Shown piece after piece: positions 1 to 10,600 of a stretch of DNA of 64,000 nt (within the stretch, counting starts at the first letter, position 1; every line of letters begins with the position of its first letter). Under the pieces are notes generated by a model. The model saw nothing but the letters and a program-made list of their open reading frames with translations, searched no databases and was not told the origin of the DNA. The position numbers were made by a program, and so were the translations under genes. This DNA is from Termitidicoccus mucosus (GTDB lineage: Bacteria; Verrucomicrobiota; Verrucomicrobiia; Opitutales; Opitutaceae): positions 2,294,001 through 2,358,000 of the forward strand of contig NZ_CP109796.1 of assembly GCF_038725785.1 (NCBI RefSeq). The letters run 5' to 3'.

Positions 1-813
1 GACGTAGCCGTTTTCGCCGAGCCAGCCTTCCTCGAAGGCGCGGCTGATCTCGTCGGAGCCGGGGCGGGGATCGTTCACGGTGCGCGTGACGACGGCGCAG
101 AAGAAGCCGCCGTCGTGATTGCGCGGATGGCTGCGCGCGACATGCACGGGCGCGAGCGGCGCGGCCACGGCGACGTTGCGCTGGTTGCGGTCGTGCTCCA
201 CCGGCACGGCGCCGGAAGCAGCCGGCGCGCTCCCCTGCCCCTTCGCCTTCTCCTCGGCTTCGTCGAGGCGGGACAGGATCTCGTCGTCATAGGTGAAGCT
301 CAGCCACTGGCCGTCGGGACTGTAAACATGCACATGCGACCCTCCGCGCAACGCGCCCGGCGTGAACGGCGGCGCGTAGTTCATCGCATCCATTGCGCGA
401 ATGCGCCCGGGCCGGCCGCCATCCACGATCACGCCGCGGCGGCGCGAGGCGCCGTAGCTCCAGTCGGCGGTCGGATTTGCCGGGCCAAGGATAAACACGA
501 CGCTGGCGATGACGGGATGAAACGTCACCACGCCGCATCCCGCGCCGTCGCGCGAGCGGTAGAGGACGCGCACGCGCCCCTCCTGTGTATCGACTATTTC
601 GATACTGGCGCCGTCGAACTTCGCGCCGCCCTCGGAGCGCGTGTCGTAGGCGAGCCAGCGTCCGTCGGGCGACCAGCAGTTGATGTTGGTGAGCACGTGG
701 TCATGCGCGGCGGTCGTAACCTGGCGCTCGGCGGCCGAGGCGGACAGATCGGAAAGCGCAGGGGGCGCGGCGAAGGCGATGGGGGAAAGCACGGCGGCAA
801 AAAGGATTCCCAA
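1..813 (-). CDS. DUF3748/YidR-like secreted protein, 3' end outside window
   Basis: The reading frame enters from the left edge and runs leftward, so the C-terminus is missing. The visible part contains 'HVLTNINCWSPDGRWLAYD', 'GVVTFHP', 'FILGPANPTADWSYG' and 'GGSHVHVYSPDGQW', which I recognise as the DUF3748 (E. coli YidR-like) pattern, a beta-propeller-like family of unknown biochemical role. A hydrophobic stretch ending in an AFA-A site suggests export. The start is uncertain. In this frame there is only a TTG at 813 and a GTG at 792. An ATG at 835 in another frame would give a better N-terminus (MRRSLRCLG) if one base were inserted or lost near 810. The gene follows the F5/8 domain gene on the same strand, separated by a repeat. 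Family recognition is from memory of conserved motifs. Confidence 0.72.
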   Translation of the reverse strand, partial: MGILFAAVLSPIAFAAPPALSDLSASAAERQVTTAAHDHVLTNINCWSPDGRWLAYDTRSEGGAKFDGASIEIVDTQEGRVRVLYRSRDGAGCGVVTFHPVIASVVFILGPANPTADWSYGASRRRGVIVDGGRPGRIRAMDAMNYAPPFTPGALRGGSHVHVYSPDGQWLSFTYDDEILSRLDEAEEKAKGQGSAPAASGAVPVEHDRNQRNVAVAAPLAPVHVARSHPRNHDGGFFCAVVTRTVNDPRPGSDEISRAFEEGWLGENGYV

Positions 814-847
814 GGCAGCGGAGAGAGCGGCGCATGGCTTGCTTGTA

Positions 848-963
848 GCGCAGGCATCCTGCCTGCCGTCGAAAATAAATGCGCGAAGCGCAGTGATTAA
901 AAAAGCACCAACTCTTCGCACCAGAAAAACGACGGCAGGCACGGGCTTCGCGGACGAAGCCCG
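848..963. repeat. Dispersed palindromic intergenic element, copy 1
   Basis: Perfect 12-bp arms at 860-871 and 930-941 (TGCCTGCCGTCG and its complement) enclose an A-rich core containing GCGCGAAGCGC. A second perfect 9-bp hairpin (942-950 with 955-963, CGGGCTTCG) abuts the end of the F5/8 domain gene and could act as its terminator. Related A-rich cores with GCGCGAAGCGC and 'aatgccgcg-cttcgcgcgac' occur at 22234-22372 and 24190-24318, so this is a dispersed element. Confidence 0.65.
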
Positions 964-970
964 CATATCA

Positions 971-2059
971 TCAGCGTCCGCCTTGCGCATAGACTTCCAC
1001 CTCGGTTGTGAAGCAGTAGGCGGGATCGAAGCGGTTTTTCCCGGCATGGTTGCCGAGGTAGGTCAAACGCACCTGCCGCGCGAGCACGGGCGCGAACTCG
1101 AAGAGGTGAGCCTCGGCCTTGCCATAGGAAAAATCATGGCGTCCGACCTCGGTGAAATTTTTGCCGTCGTAGCTCACCGAGACGGCAATCGTCTTGGTCG
1201 AGCCGAAGTTCGGCACGCCCACATGCACGTGCGTGAGCCTGGCGGAAGTGCGGAGATCGATGGTGACGTTTTTGGGGAATTTGTTGGTGCGGTTGGTGGC
1301 AAACGTGGAACCGCGGCGCATCGCCCAAAGCCCGTCGGTGAGGCCGGGATCCCAACTGCTCGGATTCTTGTCATCGCATTCGTAGGATTTCGCGAGCGCG
1401 AGGTTGGAACCGAGATTGGCCGGGATCTGGGCGCGGGGCAATTCGAGCTTGGGATCGACCGGCGCGGCGGCCGAGGCAGCCGGAGCCGCCGGGGTGCTTT
1501 TGCCGAGATTGCTCTGCGTCGGTCCGCCGGATGTCCCGAACACCTCCACCTCGGTGATGAAACAATATCCCGCGCCGAAGCGGTCCTGTTTCGCGTGATT
1601 GCCGGTGAAGGTGAGCCGCACGTAGCGCGCCGGCGCGGGCTTGAGACTGAAGAGGTGGTTGTCCGCTTTGCCCGGCAGAAAATCATTCGCACCGATGTCG
1701 GCGAATTGCCTGCCGTCCGTGCTGATCGAAACCGTGATGCTCTTGGTGGAGCCAATGGCGGGCGTGCCGACCAGCACATGCGCGATTTCCTGTGTTGCCT
1801 GGAGATCGATGGTGAGCGTCTTGGGAAACTTCTCGGCGTTGCCGGAGGCGAACGTGCTGCCTTTTGCGCCGGTCCAGGAACCATCGGTGACGCCGGAAGT
1901 CCAGCCGCTTTTGTTGGGTTCGCTGCATTCATAAGGTTTGTCGAGCGCGAGGTTCGGCCCGAGGTTTTTCGGCAGCTCGGCGGGAGTGATGGCGGCGGCA
2001 AACGAGCATGCAAGCACGGCGGAAATCGCAATCAGGGAGCGGGAGAGTTTATGGGTCAT
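971..2059 (-). CDS. Secreted protein with two F5/8 type C (discoidin-like) domains
   Basis: 362 residues. The ATG at 2059 is chosen because it begins a clear signal peptide (MTHKLSRSLIAISAVLACSFAAA); in-frame codons upstream encode no conserved sequence. Two homologous halves follow. Residues about 27-180 begin 'LPKNLGPNLALDKPYEC' and end 'YCFITEVEVFG'. Residues about 210-360 begin 'IPANLGSNLALAKSYEC' and end 'YCFTTEVEVYA'. This internal duplication, with the 'NLAL.K.YEC' opening and the closing beta strand, is typical of the F5/8 type C carbohydrate-binding fold. No catalytic domain is present, so it is probably a periplasmic or surface sugar-binding protein. It lies downstream of the two autotransporters on the same strand with a hairpin at 2215-2245 between, so it may be transcribed separately. 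The ligand is unknown. Confidence 0.8.
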   Translation of the reverse strand: MTHKLSRSLIAISAVLACSFAAAITPAELPKNLGPNLALDKPYECSEPNKSGWTSGVTDGSWTGAKGSTFASGNAEKFPKTLTIDLQATQEIAHVLVGTPAIGSTKSITVSISTDGRQFADIGANDFLPGKADNHLFSLKPAPARYVRLTFTGNHAKQDRFGAGYCFITEVEVFGTSGGPTQSNLGKSTPAAPAASAAAPVDPKLELPRAQIPANLGSNLALAKSYECDDKNPSSWDPGLTDGLWAMRRGSTFATNRTNKFPKNVTIDLRTSARLTHVHVGVPNFGSTKTIAVSVSYDGKNFTEVGRHDFSYGKAEAHLFEFAPVLARQVRLTYLGNHAGKNRFDPAYCFTTEVEVYAQGGR

Positions 2060-2214
2060 GACAAGGTTCGATGTGGGTATTTTTGATTTTGCGGGTTGAG
2101 AAGACACACGGCGGAAAGCCGGAGGGTGAGGCGGGAATATAGGAGTCGATCGCCGCACATGACAAACTCCGTTTGAGAGTACCTTGGAAAACATCGTGCT
2201 TCGCGGGAAAGATC

Positions 2215-2245
2215 CGCGCGGTCCGGTTCCCTGCCGGACCGCGCG
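2215..2245 (-). terminator. Perfect GC-rich hairpin after the autotransporter gene
   Basis: Arms 2215-2226 and 2234-2245 (CGCGCGGTCCGG and its complement) form a perfect 12-bp stem with a 7-nt loop, 10 bp past the stop of the upstream minus-strand gene. There is no strong T-run, so the terminator call rests on position and stem strength. Confidence 0.5.
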
Positions 2246-2254
2246 AAGGCGCGA

Positions 2255-5200
2255 TTACCACGACCAGCGCACGGTGCCATTCACGGTGTGGCGGCTGCGG
2301 TGGCTGGCGATTTCGAAGTCGTAGGCGAGCCCGAGCGAAAGCGAATCGTTCACGATGCTGCGAATGCCGCCGCCGATGCTGTGGCCGCCGCGAGCGTAAT
2401 CGCCGGCGCGGATCGCGTAGGGCGCCTGGGTCGTATCGGAAACGAAGCGCACGACGACATCGTCGGATTTTTCGGAGATGCCCTGACGCCACGCATAGGT
2501 GAGATCCGCCATGCTGGGCCAGCCCCACGGCGTGGTGAATTTCCAACTGGCCTGCACCGAGACGAGGCTTTGCAGGAGGTCCTGATCGACATCCGGATAA
2601 GCGATCGCGCTGTCGCCGCGTTCCTTGTAGGCGCCGAACTCGGCGTTCAGGTAATGCAGGCCGACGGCCGGCTTGAGGGTGAAGGTTTGGGTGGGATGGA
2701 AGACCAAGCCCGCCTCGACGCTGCCGCCATAGTAGTTGGCATTGCTGGTGCCTTCACTGACGCCGCCGTCCGCTTGATGGCGGGTGTTGTCAGACTTCGA
2801 CCAGCCGGCCATGCCGTCGATGCCGATATAGAACCTGCCCCACTTGGCCGCGCCGTAGAGGCCGGCAAATTGCTGGTCGGCCTCGCCTTTGGCATTGGCG
2901 TCGGTCTCCAAGGTGCTGCCGGCAAAGCCGCCGTAAACGCCCATCAGGTATTTGCGGTTCTTGGAGAGCGCGTCGAAACCGACGACCACGCCGTAGGTGT
3001 CCTCGGTGTGCCCGTATTGGTCGGCTGTCTCGTCGTATTCGGCCGAAGACGCGAAGCCGCGCATCCACAGCCCGTTGATCTTGGAGGAACGATTCGCCTC
3101 GATGACCGGGAGCAGGAAACTCTCGCTCATGCGATTATAGACGGCGGACATCGCGGCCGTCATGGCATCGAAAGTCATCGAGACCTGAACGGTGGGATCG
3201 AAGGAGAGCGTGATGAGCTCGATGTCGCCGTTGTCGGTCGCCCTCCACTGGACCATCTTGTTCGGTCCCTTGTCGAGGACCAGGGCGCCCTGCCGGTCGA
3301 TGGTGCCGAAGCCATCCTCCACGAGATCGTATATTCCATCCGCCACGCGACCGGCGAAACCGATCACCGCGCCATCCTCAAGCGTCAGCACCCCGCCGGT
3401 AAGGTCGAACTTGTTCACGGCTCCATTGAGCCCGTAGAGCAGCTTTCCTCCCGCAGCCACGGTCACACTACCGACGCGAAGCGCGTTGGTGGTCGTGCTG
3501 TGCCCGTAGGAAACATACAACGCGGACGTGGGATCGATGTATACATGCGAGGTGGTGCTGCCGAGGGCATGGACGCTCGAGGTCGGCAGCACGGTGGAAT
3601 TGATGAGGATGAACTCGGACAGACGGTTGCCGGAATTGCCGAAGGCAAAGTTGCTGTCGCGCACCGCCACAATGCCGCCGCCGGTGATGGCAGAGTTGTA
3701 GGTTCCGCTGGTGATGGTGTTGAACTCCAGAACCGCCGAGGACGACGAGAAGCTAACGACTCCCGAGCCCAGGGCGGAGAGGTTGTTCTTTATGATCAGG
3801 CGCCCTTCGCTGATGCCGGTCGTTCCGGTGCCGCGCGTGCTGACACCGGAAAGCGTGAGCGCGCCGCTGCCAGTCTTTATGATGTGGCCCGCGCCGGTGA
3901 GCGCGCCGGAGAACTCGGAGATGTAATGCTCCTCCGCCGTCAGCGTGAGCGTGGCGCCGCCGAGGTCGAGCGTGCCCGCGCCGTGGAGATGGCGGAGCGT
4001 CTGGTCCGCGCCGCCGGTCTCGAAGGTCGCGCCGGCGGAAATCGAGACACCTGCGCTGTCCTTGAAAATGTCGGCGCGCGCCGCGCGGGTGACGCCCGAC
4101 GCAAGCATGGTGATTCCCGTGTAGGTGTTGCTGCCGGAAAGAACGATGGTGCCGCTGGCCCGCACCCTCAGGCCGCCCGAGCCGCTGATGCCGATGGTGA
4201 AGGCATTGTCCACGCCGGGGGCGGAGTTATCGAGGATGAGCTGCTTGCCATCGTAAACGGAAATGGAGGTCAACGCGCTGCCGAGGTAAACGCCGTCGGA
4301 ACCGGTGACCAGCGCGGCGCTGTAGGTGGCGTCGGCGACGTTTTCCTTGAGCGTGCCACTACCGGGGACGTATTGCTCGATCACCGAGGTGATGGAACCG
4401 GCGACGGGATTGCCGTCGGTGCCGGTAAGCTTGAGCGTGCCCGCGCCGGTGATGGAGCCGGTGACCGCGATGACTTTTTCGCCGGTGGCGCTGCCGTTGT
4501 CGTGGTCGAGAATGTTGGTGGCGGGAGGCACCGCCGGGTTGAGCTGCGTGGAACTGCCGCCCGAACCCAGGTCCATCATGACGACAGTCTCGGCGCCCGC
4601 GCTGCCGGTGTTGAGCGTGCCCACGGTGAGGATGCCATCGGGCGAAATCCCGTTCACGGCGAATTGAATCGTGCCGCCATCGAGGGACAGCCCAGCGATG
4701 CTCATGTCGCCGGAGGCTTTGTTGATGTGACTGCCCGCGCCAACGCTGAGTGAAGCAGTGGACAGTTGGGCGGCGGAGCTTGCATCGAGCGTAAAGGAGG
4801 CACTCTCGATGGCCAATGTGCCGGAAAAACCGCCGGTTGAACCTGCGCCGAGCGAGAGGGTGTCGGCGATGCCGGTGAGTTTGACGGCGAGCATGCCGTC
4901 ACCTGTGAGTTGATTGGCGAAGGTGTAGGCGCCTGAAGTTGATTTCGAGAGGCGCAGGATGCCTTCGTCGATATTGAGAGCGATGGTGCCGGCAAGCTTG
5001 TCGGTCGCAATGTCAAGGACGTCCGTCCCCGTCTTGGCGAGGGTGCCGCTGCCCGTGAGGCCGGCCGCGCCGAGCGCTCCGGAAGTCGCGGCCACAAGCG
5101 TGCCGTTCTGGAGTTCAATGCCACCCTTGAAATCATTCGTGCCGGTGGGAGCGAGCGTGAGCGTGCCGGTGCCATTCATGACGAGCTTGCCAGTGGCGCC

Positions 5201-7573
5201 CGTGAGACTGGAGCCATTCACGCTGGCCGCATCGGTGGTAATGGCCCTGCTGGTGAAGCTGTAGTTGCCGGTGCCGCTGACAATCATATCGGACACGGTG
5301 ATGTCAGTCGCGAGCGTGATGTCGCGCCGATCGGTTGTGAGTGAGTCGTCAAAGACGACCGTGTCACCAAAAACAAAGGGGACTGCGCTGGAATCGCTTT
5401 CTTTTTTCCAATTGGTTCCGGAGAGGTTCCAGACTCCGTCGTTCTGTCCCGTCCAAATGACCTTGAGGCTCGAACCGGCGTCGAGTGTGAGCTGGAGATT
5501 GGTGCCTCCGATGATATCCAGGTCAGCGGACTGGCGTCCTCCTATGGACAGGCCGTCATATTTAACGACGGCATTGTCGAGCGAGGTGATGTTACCCAGG
5601 TCGTAGGTGCCGGAAATAAGCGCATTCAGATTGAGAACAATATCGGCGGCAGAGCCGGAAAGGAAGGTGACGGGATTGGTCACGTTGAGACTGCTGCTGG
5701 CGTTGCCAGCGTCGATATTGAAGCCGAGGATCGAGCCGGCATTGAGCTGGAGGGTATCGACGGTCAGCACGCCAGCCGCGGCGGTGCCGGGCTGGAGGAT
5801 ACCGCCGGAATTGAGCGCGACGGTGCCAGTGGCAGTCCCGAGGCCGCCGAGAATAGCGCCGTTTTCCACGGTGACGAGACCGCCGAGATTAGCGCCGGAT
5901 GCGAGCAACAGCGCGCCCTCGGAAACGAGGAAGCGGGCGGCATAGGCGGAATTGTCGCCGGCGAGAGCGAGGGTTTTTGCACCGTCCTTGACGTAGGTGC
6001 CTGACGTGCTGTAGGTGAGCGTCCCCGCAAAGGAGGTGTCCGCGAGGTCATTGCGCAAGGTAACCGTGGCATTGCCTCTGTTAATGGCACCATCGCCGGA
6101 AAGCTGACGGAGAATCTGCGGCACGCCGCCTGGATAGATCGTCGCGCCAGCCCGCACCTCGACGGCGCGGCTCGCGGCGATGGCGTCAGCGACGCCCAGC
6201 CTCATCGAGCCTGAGATGACGATGGTCGTGCCGGTATAGGTGTTCACTGCGTTGAGACCTAGGGTAGAGTTGGCGCCGAGTTTGACGAGGTTTCCGGAGC
6301 CGCTGATGACGGAAAGGATGTCCGCCCGTTTGCCCGGAATGGCCTCGGTGTTTATATAAGCGCCGCCCTCCGCGATGGCAACACGGTTGGTTTCACTGTT
6401 TTGGAAGCCGTTAATAAATGTGTTCAGATGATTGGTTGCCGCGCTGGCGGCGACCGAAAGCGTGCCTCCGTTGAATATAAACTCTGCCGTTTGACTGGCG
6501 GTGGCAGCGGAGTTGACCTGTATGTTTGTTGTTATCAATTCGCCACCGTTCAGATTGATGGTTCCGCCCGAGCCGGCCGTTCCTGAATCGAGATACCATA
6601 CTCCTGATGCCAGAGCCGAGGCGGAGGGATTGCCCAGCGCGCTGACCGTCCCGCTGTTTATATTAAGGACGGAGGGGGCCGTGGACGCATCGGCTATCAG
6701 CGAGCCGATGTGCAGGACTGAGCGGAGGGTCTGGCTGGTGGCGTTTCCTGACAGGGCAATGACCGAGCCGTCCACATTGACAATCGCATTGTCCAGCCAC
6801 AGGCGGGCGCCCTGAAGCAGAACACCGGGGCCGTCGAGGTCAAGGGTCGTCATGGCGGAGTCGGTCACCTCGCCGATCGAGATGCGCCCGTTGAGACTGC
6901 TACCGTGGTTTACGGTGACGCTTCCGCTCAGTGTGAAATGCCCTCCCCCTGCCAGTAATATGGTGTGACGGGCGCCGTTATTGGCGGGATTGTTGCCGCC
7001 CGACACATTGGCATTGGCTTGTATCGTTATGGGGTTGTCCGAGCCGTTTATATGAAGATGTTTTCCGGAATCAACAAACAGGCGGACCGAACTGTAGCTT
7101 CCGAGTGCCTCGATGACGGTGCCGTTGGCGGCGGCGGATGTCATTTCGTAGTCGCCCGAAAACCGGAATCCGAGAATCGTGAGATTGCTGCTGGTGGCGG
7201 CGGGTGATGTCGCCAGTGGCTTTTGAATCGTGTCCAAATCCAGCGTGAGCTTATAAGTGCCGGACTGCCCCAGGCCGCCGAAACGCAAGTCGCCGTAGTC
7301 TTTCACCGTGCCGGTTGTGCCGGAAACCCAGGTCAGCGAGGCGGGGCCGGACGCATTCCACCAGACATTCGTGTCCGACCAAGTGCCGCTGCCACCCAAT
7401 GTCGTGGAACCCGAAACCGACGGATCCCAATATAAGGTGCCGGTAAAGTCCTCGGCCTTCAGGCCTGCCATGACAGCCAGCGATGCCGACAACACCAGGA
7501 GGGCGCGGGCGGCGGCGGCGAAAATGATACCGCTGGCGGACGGAGCGGCGGCGATTTGCAATGTCTGTTTCAT
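2255..7573 (-). CDS. Autotransporter with PATR-type passenger repeats and beta-barrel (copy 1)
   Basis: 1,772 residues. The ATG at 7573 (MKQTLQIAAAPSASG) gives an extended signal sequence; earlier in-frame codons are AT-rich leader. The mature start has 'GTLYWDPSVSGSTTLGGSGTW', a motif found at the start of many PATR (autotransporter-associated beta-strand repeat) passengers. The passenger carries several repeats of the form 'L.KLG..TL.L...NTYTGTT...G.L', for example near 'GNLVKLGANSTLGL' and 'VLSGSNTYTGITML'. From about residue 1460 a barrel domain begins with 'SMTFDAMTAAM' and ends in '...VNGTVRWSW', an aromatic C-terminus as expected for outer-membrane insertion. Type V secretion puts the passenger outside the cell. 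It is a tandem paralogue of the next gene: the barrels share 'DQYGHTEDTYG' against 'EQYGHSEDTYG', 'GAAKWG' and 'DLLQSLV'. Passenger function is unknown; adhesion or glycan contact is an inference from the neighbours. Confidence 0.9.
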   Translation of the reverse strand: MKQTLQIAAAPSASGIIFAAAARALLVLSASLAVMAGLKAEDFTGTLYWDPSVSGSTTLGGSGTWSDTNVWWNASGPASLTWVSGTTGTVKDYGDLRFGGLGQSGTYKLTLDLDTIQKPLATSPAATSSNLTILGFRFSGDYEMTSAAANGTVIEALGSYSSVRLFVDSGKHLHINGSDNPITIQANANVSGGNNPANNGARHTILLAGGGHFTLSGSVTVNHGSSLNGRISIGEVTDSAMTTLDLDGPGVLLQGARLWLDNAIVNVDGSVIALSGNATSQTLRSVLHIGSLIADASTAPSVLNINSGTVSALGNPSASALASGVWYLDSGTAGSGGTINLNGGELITTNIQVNSAATASQTAEFIFNGGTLSVAASAATNHLNTFINGFQNSETNRVAIAEGGAYINTEAIPGKRADILSVISGSGNLVKLGANSTLGLNAVNTYTGTTIVISGSMRLGVADAIAASRAVEVRAGATIYPGGVPQILRQLSGDGAINRGNATVTLRNDLADTSFAGTLTYSTSGTYVKDGAKTLALAGDNSAYAARFLVSEGALLLASGANLGGLVTVENGAILGGLGTATGTVALNSGGILQPGTAAAGVLTVDTLQLNAGSILGFNIDAGNASSSLNVTNPVTFLSGSAADIVLNLNALISGTYDLGNITSLDNAVVKYDGLSIGGRQSADLDIIGGTNLQLTLDAGSSLKVIWTGQNDGVWNLSGTNWKKESDSSAVPFVFGDTVVFDDSLTTDRRDITLATDITVSDMIVSGTGNYSFTSRAITTDAASVNGSSLTGATGKLVMNGTGTLTLAPTGTNDFKGGIELQNGTLVAATSGALGAAGLTGSGTLAKTGTDVLDIATDKLAGTIALNIDEGILRLSKSTSGAYTFANQLTGDGMLAVKLTGIADTLSLGAGSTGGFSGTLAIESASFTLDASSAAQLSTASLSVGAGSHINKASGDMSIAGLSLDGGTIQFAVNGISPDGILTVGTLNTGSAGAETVVMMDLGSGGSSTQLNPAVPPATNILDHDNGSATGEKVIAVTGSITGAGTLKLTGTDGNPVAGSITSVIEQYVPGSGTLKENVADATYSAALVTGSDGVYLGSALTSISVYDGKQLILDNSAPGVDNAFTIGISGSGGLRVRASGTIVLSGSNTYTGITMLASGVTRAARADIFKDSAGVSISAGATFETGGADQTLRHLHGAGTLDLGGATLTLTAEEHYISEFSGALTGAGHIIKTGSGALTLSGVSTRGTGTTGISEGRLIIKNNLSALGSGVVSFSSSSAVLEFNTITSGTYNSAITGGGIVAVRDSNFAFGNSGNRLSEFILINSTVLPTSSVHALGSTTSHVYIDPTSALYVSYGHSTTTNALRVGSVTVAAGGKLLYGLNGAVNKFDLTGGVLTLEDGAVIGFAGRVADGIYDLVEDGFGTIDRQGALVLDKGPNKMVQWRATDNGDIELITLSFDPTVQVSMTFDAMTAAMSAVYNRMSESFLLPVIEANRSSKINGLWMRGFASSAEYDETADQYGHTEDTYGVVVGFDALSKNRKYLMGVYGGFAGSTLETDANAKGEADQQFAGLYGAAKWGRFYIGIDGMAGWSKSDNTRHQADGGVSEGTSNANYYGGSVEAGLVFHPTQTFTLKPAVGLHYLNAEFGAYKERGDSAIAYPDVDQDLLQSLVSVQASWKFTTPWGWPSMADLTYAWRQGISEKSDDVVVRFVSDTTQAPYAIRAGDYARGGHSIGGGIRSIVNDSLSLGLAYDFEIASHRSRHTVNGTVRWSW

Positions 7574-7662
7574 AGAAGGTTCGGGTTGGCGGTTTCGGTT
7601 GTGAGAATCGTTGTATAAATTATTGTATGAATTTTTATATAAAATATCAGTGCCGGCGCGGC

Positions 7663-10600
7663 TCACCAGGAGAGGCGCACATTGCCGGTGATGGTGTGGC
7701 GGCTGCGGCCGGCGGCGGTCTCGTAGTCGTAGCCGAGACCGAGGGTGGTCATCTTGCCGGCGGCGACGCGCAGGCCGAGGCCGACCATCTGGCCGCCGCG
7801 CGAATAGCCGCCGCTATGGACCGTCATGGGCAGGTCGGGGCGCTCGACAAAGAAGACGGTGATCTCGTCGTCGGAATCGGCGATATTCTGGCGCCAGCCG
7901 TAGCTCAGGTCGAGAAACGCGGGCCAGCCCCACGGCGTCGTGAAGTTCCAGCTTCCCTGCAACGCGACGAGGCTCTGGAGAAGATCCTGGGTGATGTCGG
8001 GATACTGCACGGCGGAGGTGCCGTATTCGCGGTAGGCGTCGAAGGCCACATTCATGTAGTGCAGCCCGATGGAGGGTTTCAGGGTAAACGTCCTCGACGG
8101 CGTGATGAGGCAGCCGATGTCAACGCTGGCGCCATACCACATCGCGTCGCTGGCTCCATTGGTGACAGGGCCGCCGGCATTGAGCGCGCGGGTGTTGTCG
8201 GACTGCGACCAGCCGGCGGCGATGTCGGCCCCGGCGTAGAATTTGCCCCATTTGGCCGCGCCATAAACGCCGAGGAACTGCTGGTCGGCGTCGGCCTTGG
8301 ACTGCGCCCCCTCGGAGTCGAGCTTGCTGTTGGCAAAACCGCCGTAAAGCCCGGCCATGCGCCGGCGGTCGCGGGTGAGCATGTCGTAGCCGACGATGAA
8401 TCCGTAGGTGTCCTCGGAATGGCCGTATTGCTCGGTTGTGTCGTCGTATTCGGCGAAGGTGGCGATGGCCTTCATCCAGAAATTGTCGCGCCGGGCGTTC
8501 CGCTCCGCCTCGGCAAACGGGAGCAGGAAGCTTTCGCTGATGCGGCCGTAAATGGTGTTCATGGCGGCGGTCATCGCGTCGAAGGTCATGGCGATGTCCT
8601 TGCGCGGGTCGGTGGTGAGCTTGGCGATGGCGAGGTCGCCGTCCTCGGTGATGATGAGCGAAACGCCTTTGTTCGCGCCGGCATAGACGTTCACCGCGCC
8701 GAGTTCGCTTTCGAACACCGTCGTGCCGGCGGCCAGGACCTCGTAAACACCGTCGCTGACCACGCCGGCGAGGCCGACGAACGAGCCGTCCTTCAGGGTG
8801 AGCACCCCGCTGGCGCCGAGGGAGAGTCGGTTGATGGAGCCGAACGCGCCGAACAGAAGCCGGCCCGTGTTTTCCACGGTCACATTCGCCGCGTTCATGT
8901 TGAGCGTCGCGCCGGGTGTGGTGGTGATGCTGAGCGTGGAGTTTGCCCCCACGTTGACGCTCACGCCGGTGCCGCCGAGCGCGTTGATGGTGCCGGCGGC
9001 GGTGACGGTGGAGTTGACGAGGTTGAGGTTGCGGATGCGGGTCGCGCTGTTGCGAAACTGGAGCGAGCTGTCCACCACGTCGACCGTCGCGGAACTGGCC
9101 AGAATCGCCAGGCTGTAGGTGCCGCCAATTATCCCGTTGAATTCGAGCGCGGCGTTGGCCGCGACATTGATGGTGCCGCTGGTGCCGAGTGACTGCGCGC
9201 CGCGCGCCACGAGGCGTCCGGCATTCACGTTGGTGATGCTGAGCGCCCCGCGCGCGTCGGCGGCGGAAAGGGTGAGCGTGCCGGAACCGTTCTTGGTCAG
9301 CATGCCCGTGCCCGAAAGCGTCGTGGTGAGAACGGTGTCGGACGCCGTGTTTAATATAAGCTCGCCGTTGGCGAGCTCCACTTTCCCGCTGCCCGTGAGC
9401 TGTTTGATATTCTGGACATATCCGCCAAGGTCGAAGACCGCGCCCGCGCCGATTTCCACGGAGGCGCTGTTCTTGAAAATGTCGCCGGTTCCCGCCCGGG
9501 CGACGCCCGAGGCGATCTGCGTGGCTCCCGTGTAGGTGTTGGCCCCGGCGATGACGGCGGTGCCGGTGGTCTGGATGCTCACCCCGCCCGCGCCGGTGAT
9601 GACGGCGGACAGGGTTTTGTCGGCGGCCTGGTCGGGATTGAGGACGAGTTGTTGTCCGGCATGCACGTCGATGGACTGGAGGCCGGCCCCGACATAGAGG
9701 CCATCGGGCTGGACGCCGGCCATGAAACCATAAACTCCGTCGGCTACCGTGGCGCCGTCCTGCGTGATGGCGACCGTGGAACTGCTGACGACCGCGTTGC
9801 CCGACAGATCGACGAGCCTGAGCGTGCCCGCACCGTCGATGTGGGCGGCGTCCACCGCCTTGATGCCGCCGGAGGCCGCGTCCTGATCGAACAGATTGTC
9901 GGGAGCCGGAGCGGGATTCGGCAATGTGCCGCTCACCGCGAGGATGGCGGGATCGACCATGATGTCGGTCGTCACTCCGGCCTCGCCGGTATGGAGCGTG
10001 TCCACGGTGAGCACGCCGTCCACCGAATCGGCGGTCGTGGCCAGTTTGAATGAGCCTCCATTGAGATGGAGTCCATGCATGGACATCGCGCCGGCGGCTT
10101 TGCCGACAACGCTGTTCCCACCGACGACGAGGGTGGCGTTGGCGAGTTGCACCGCGGCGGCGGCATCGAGCGTGAAGGACGCATCGCCTATGCTCAACGC
10201 GCCGGCAAAACCGGAAGCCACACCGGCGCCCAGCGTGAGCGTGTCCGAAACGCCGGAAAGGCGGATGTCCAGCATGCCGGCGCCGGTTAACTTGTTTACT
10301 ATATTGTAGGAGCCCGCGGCCGGCGGCACCAGGCGGATGACCCCCTCGCCAATATCCAGTCCCGCGATGGTGGCCAGCACGGCTCCATTTATCTGGAGGA
10401 CGCCTGAACCGAGTTTGCCCAGCGTGCCGCTGCCCGTGATGGCACCGGCCCACGCGGCATCATTGGCGCCCGTGTCGACAGCGATGGAGCCGGCGCCGAG
10501 ATCGAGGGCATTGTTGACGGTGTGACCGGCGAGATCGACGCGCAGCACCGGCACCGATGAGGCGGACGCGCCGGCGGTGACCGTGCCGGCGCCAAGCGCA

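Noticed and set aside
2288-4753. An 821-codon open frame on the plus strand, antisense to the first autotransporter
   Set aside because: The composition (Gly/Arg/Ala/Val/His-rich, no domain motifs) is that of an antisense shadow in GC-rich DNA. The minus-strand frame has signal peptide, repeats and barrel.
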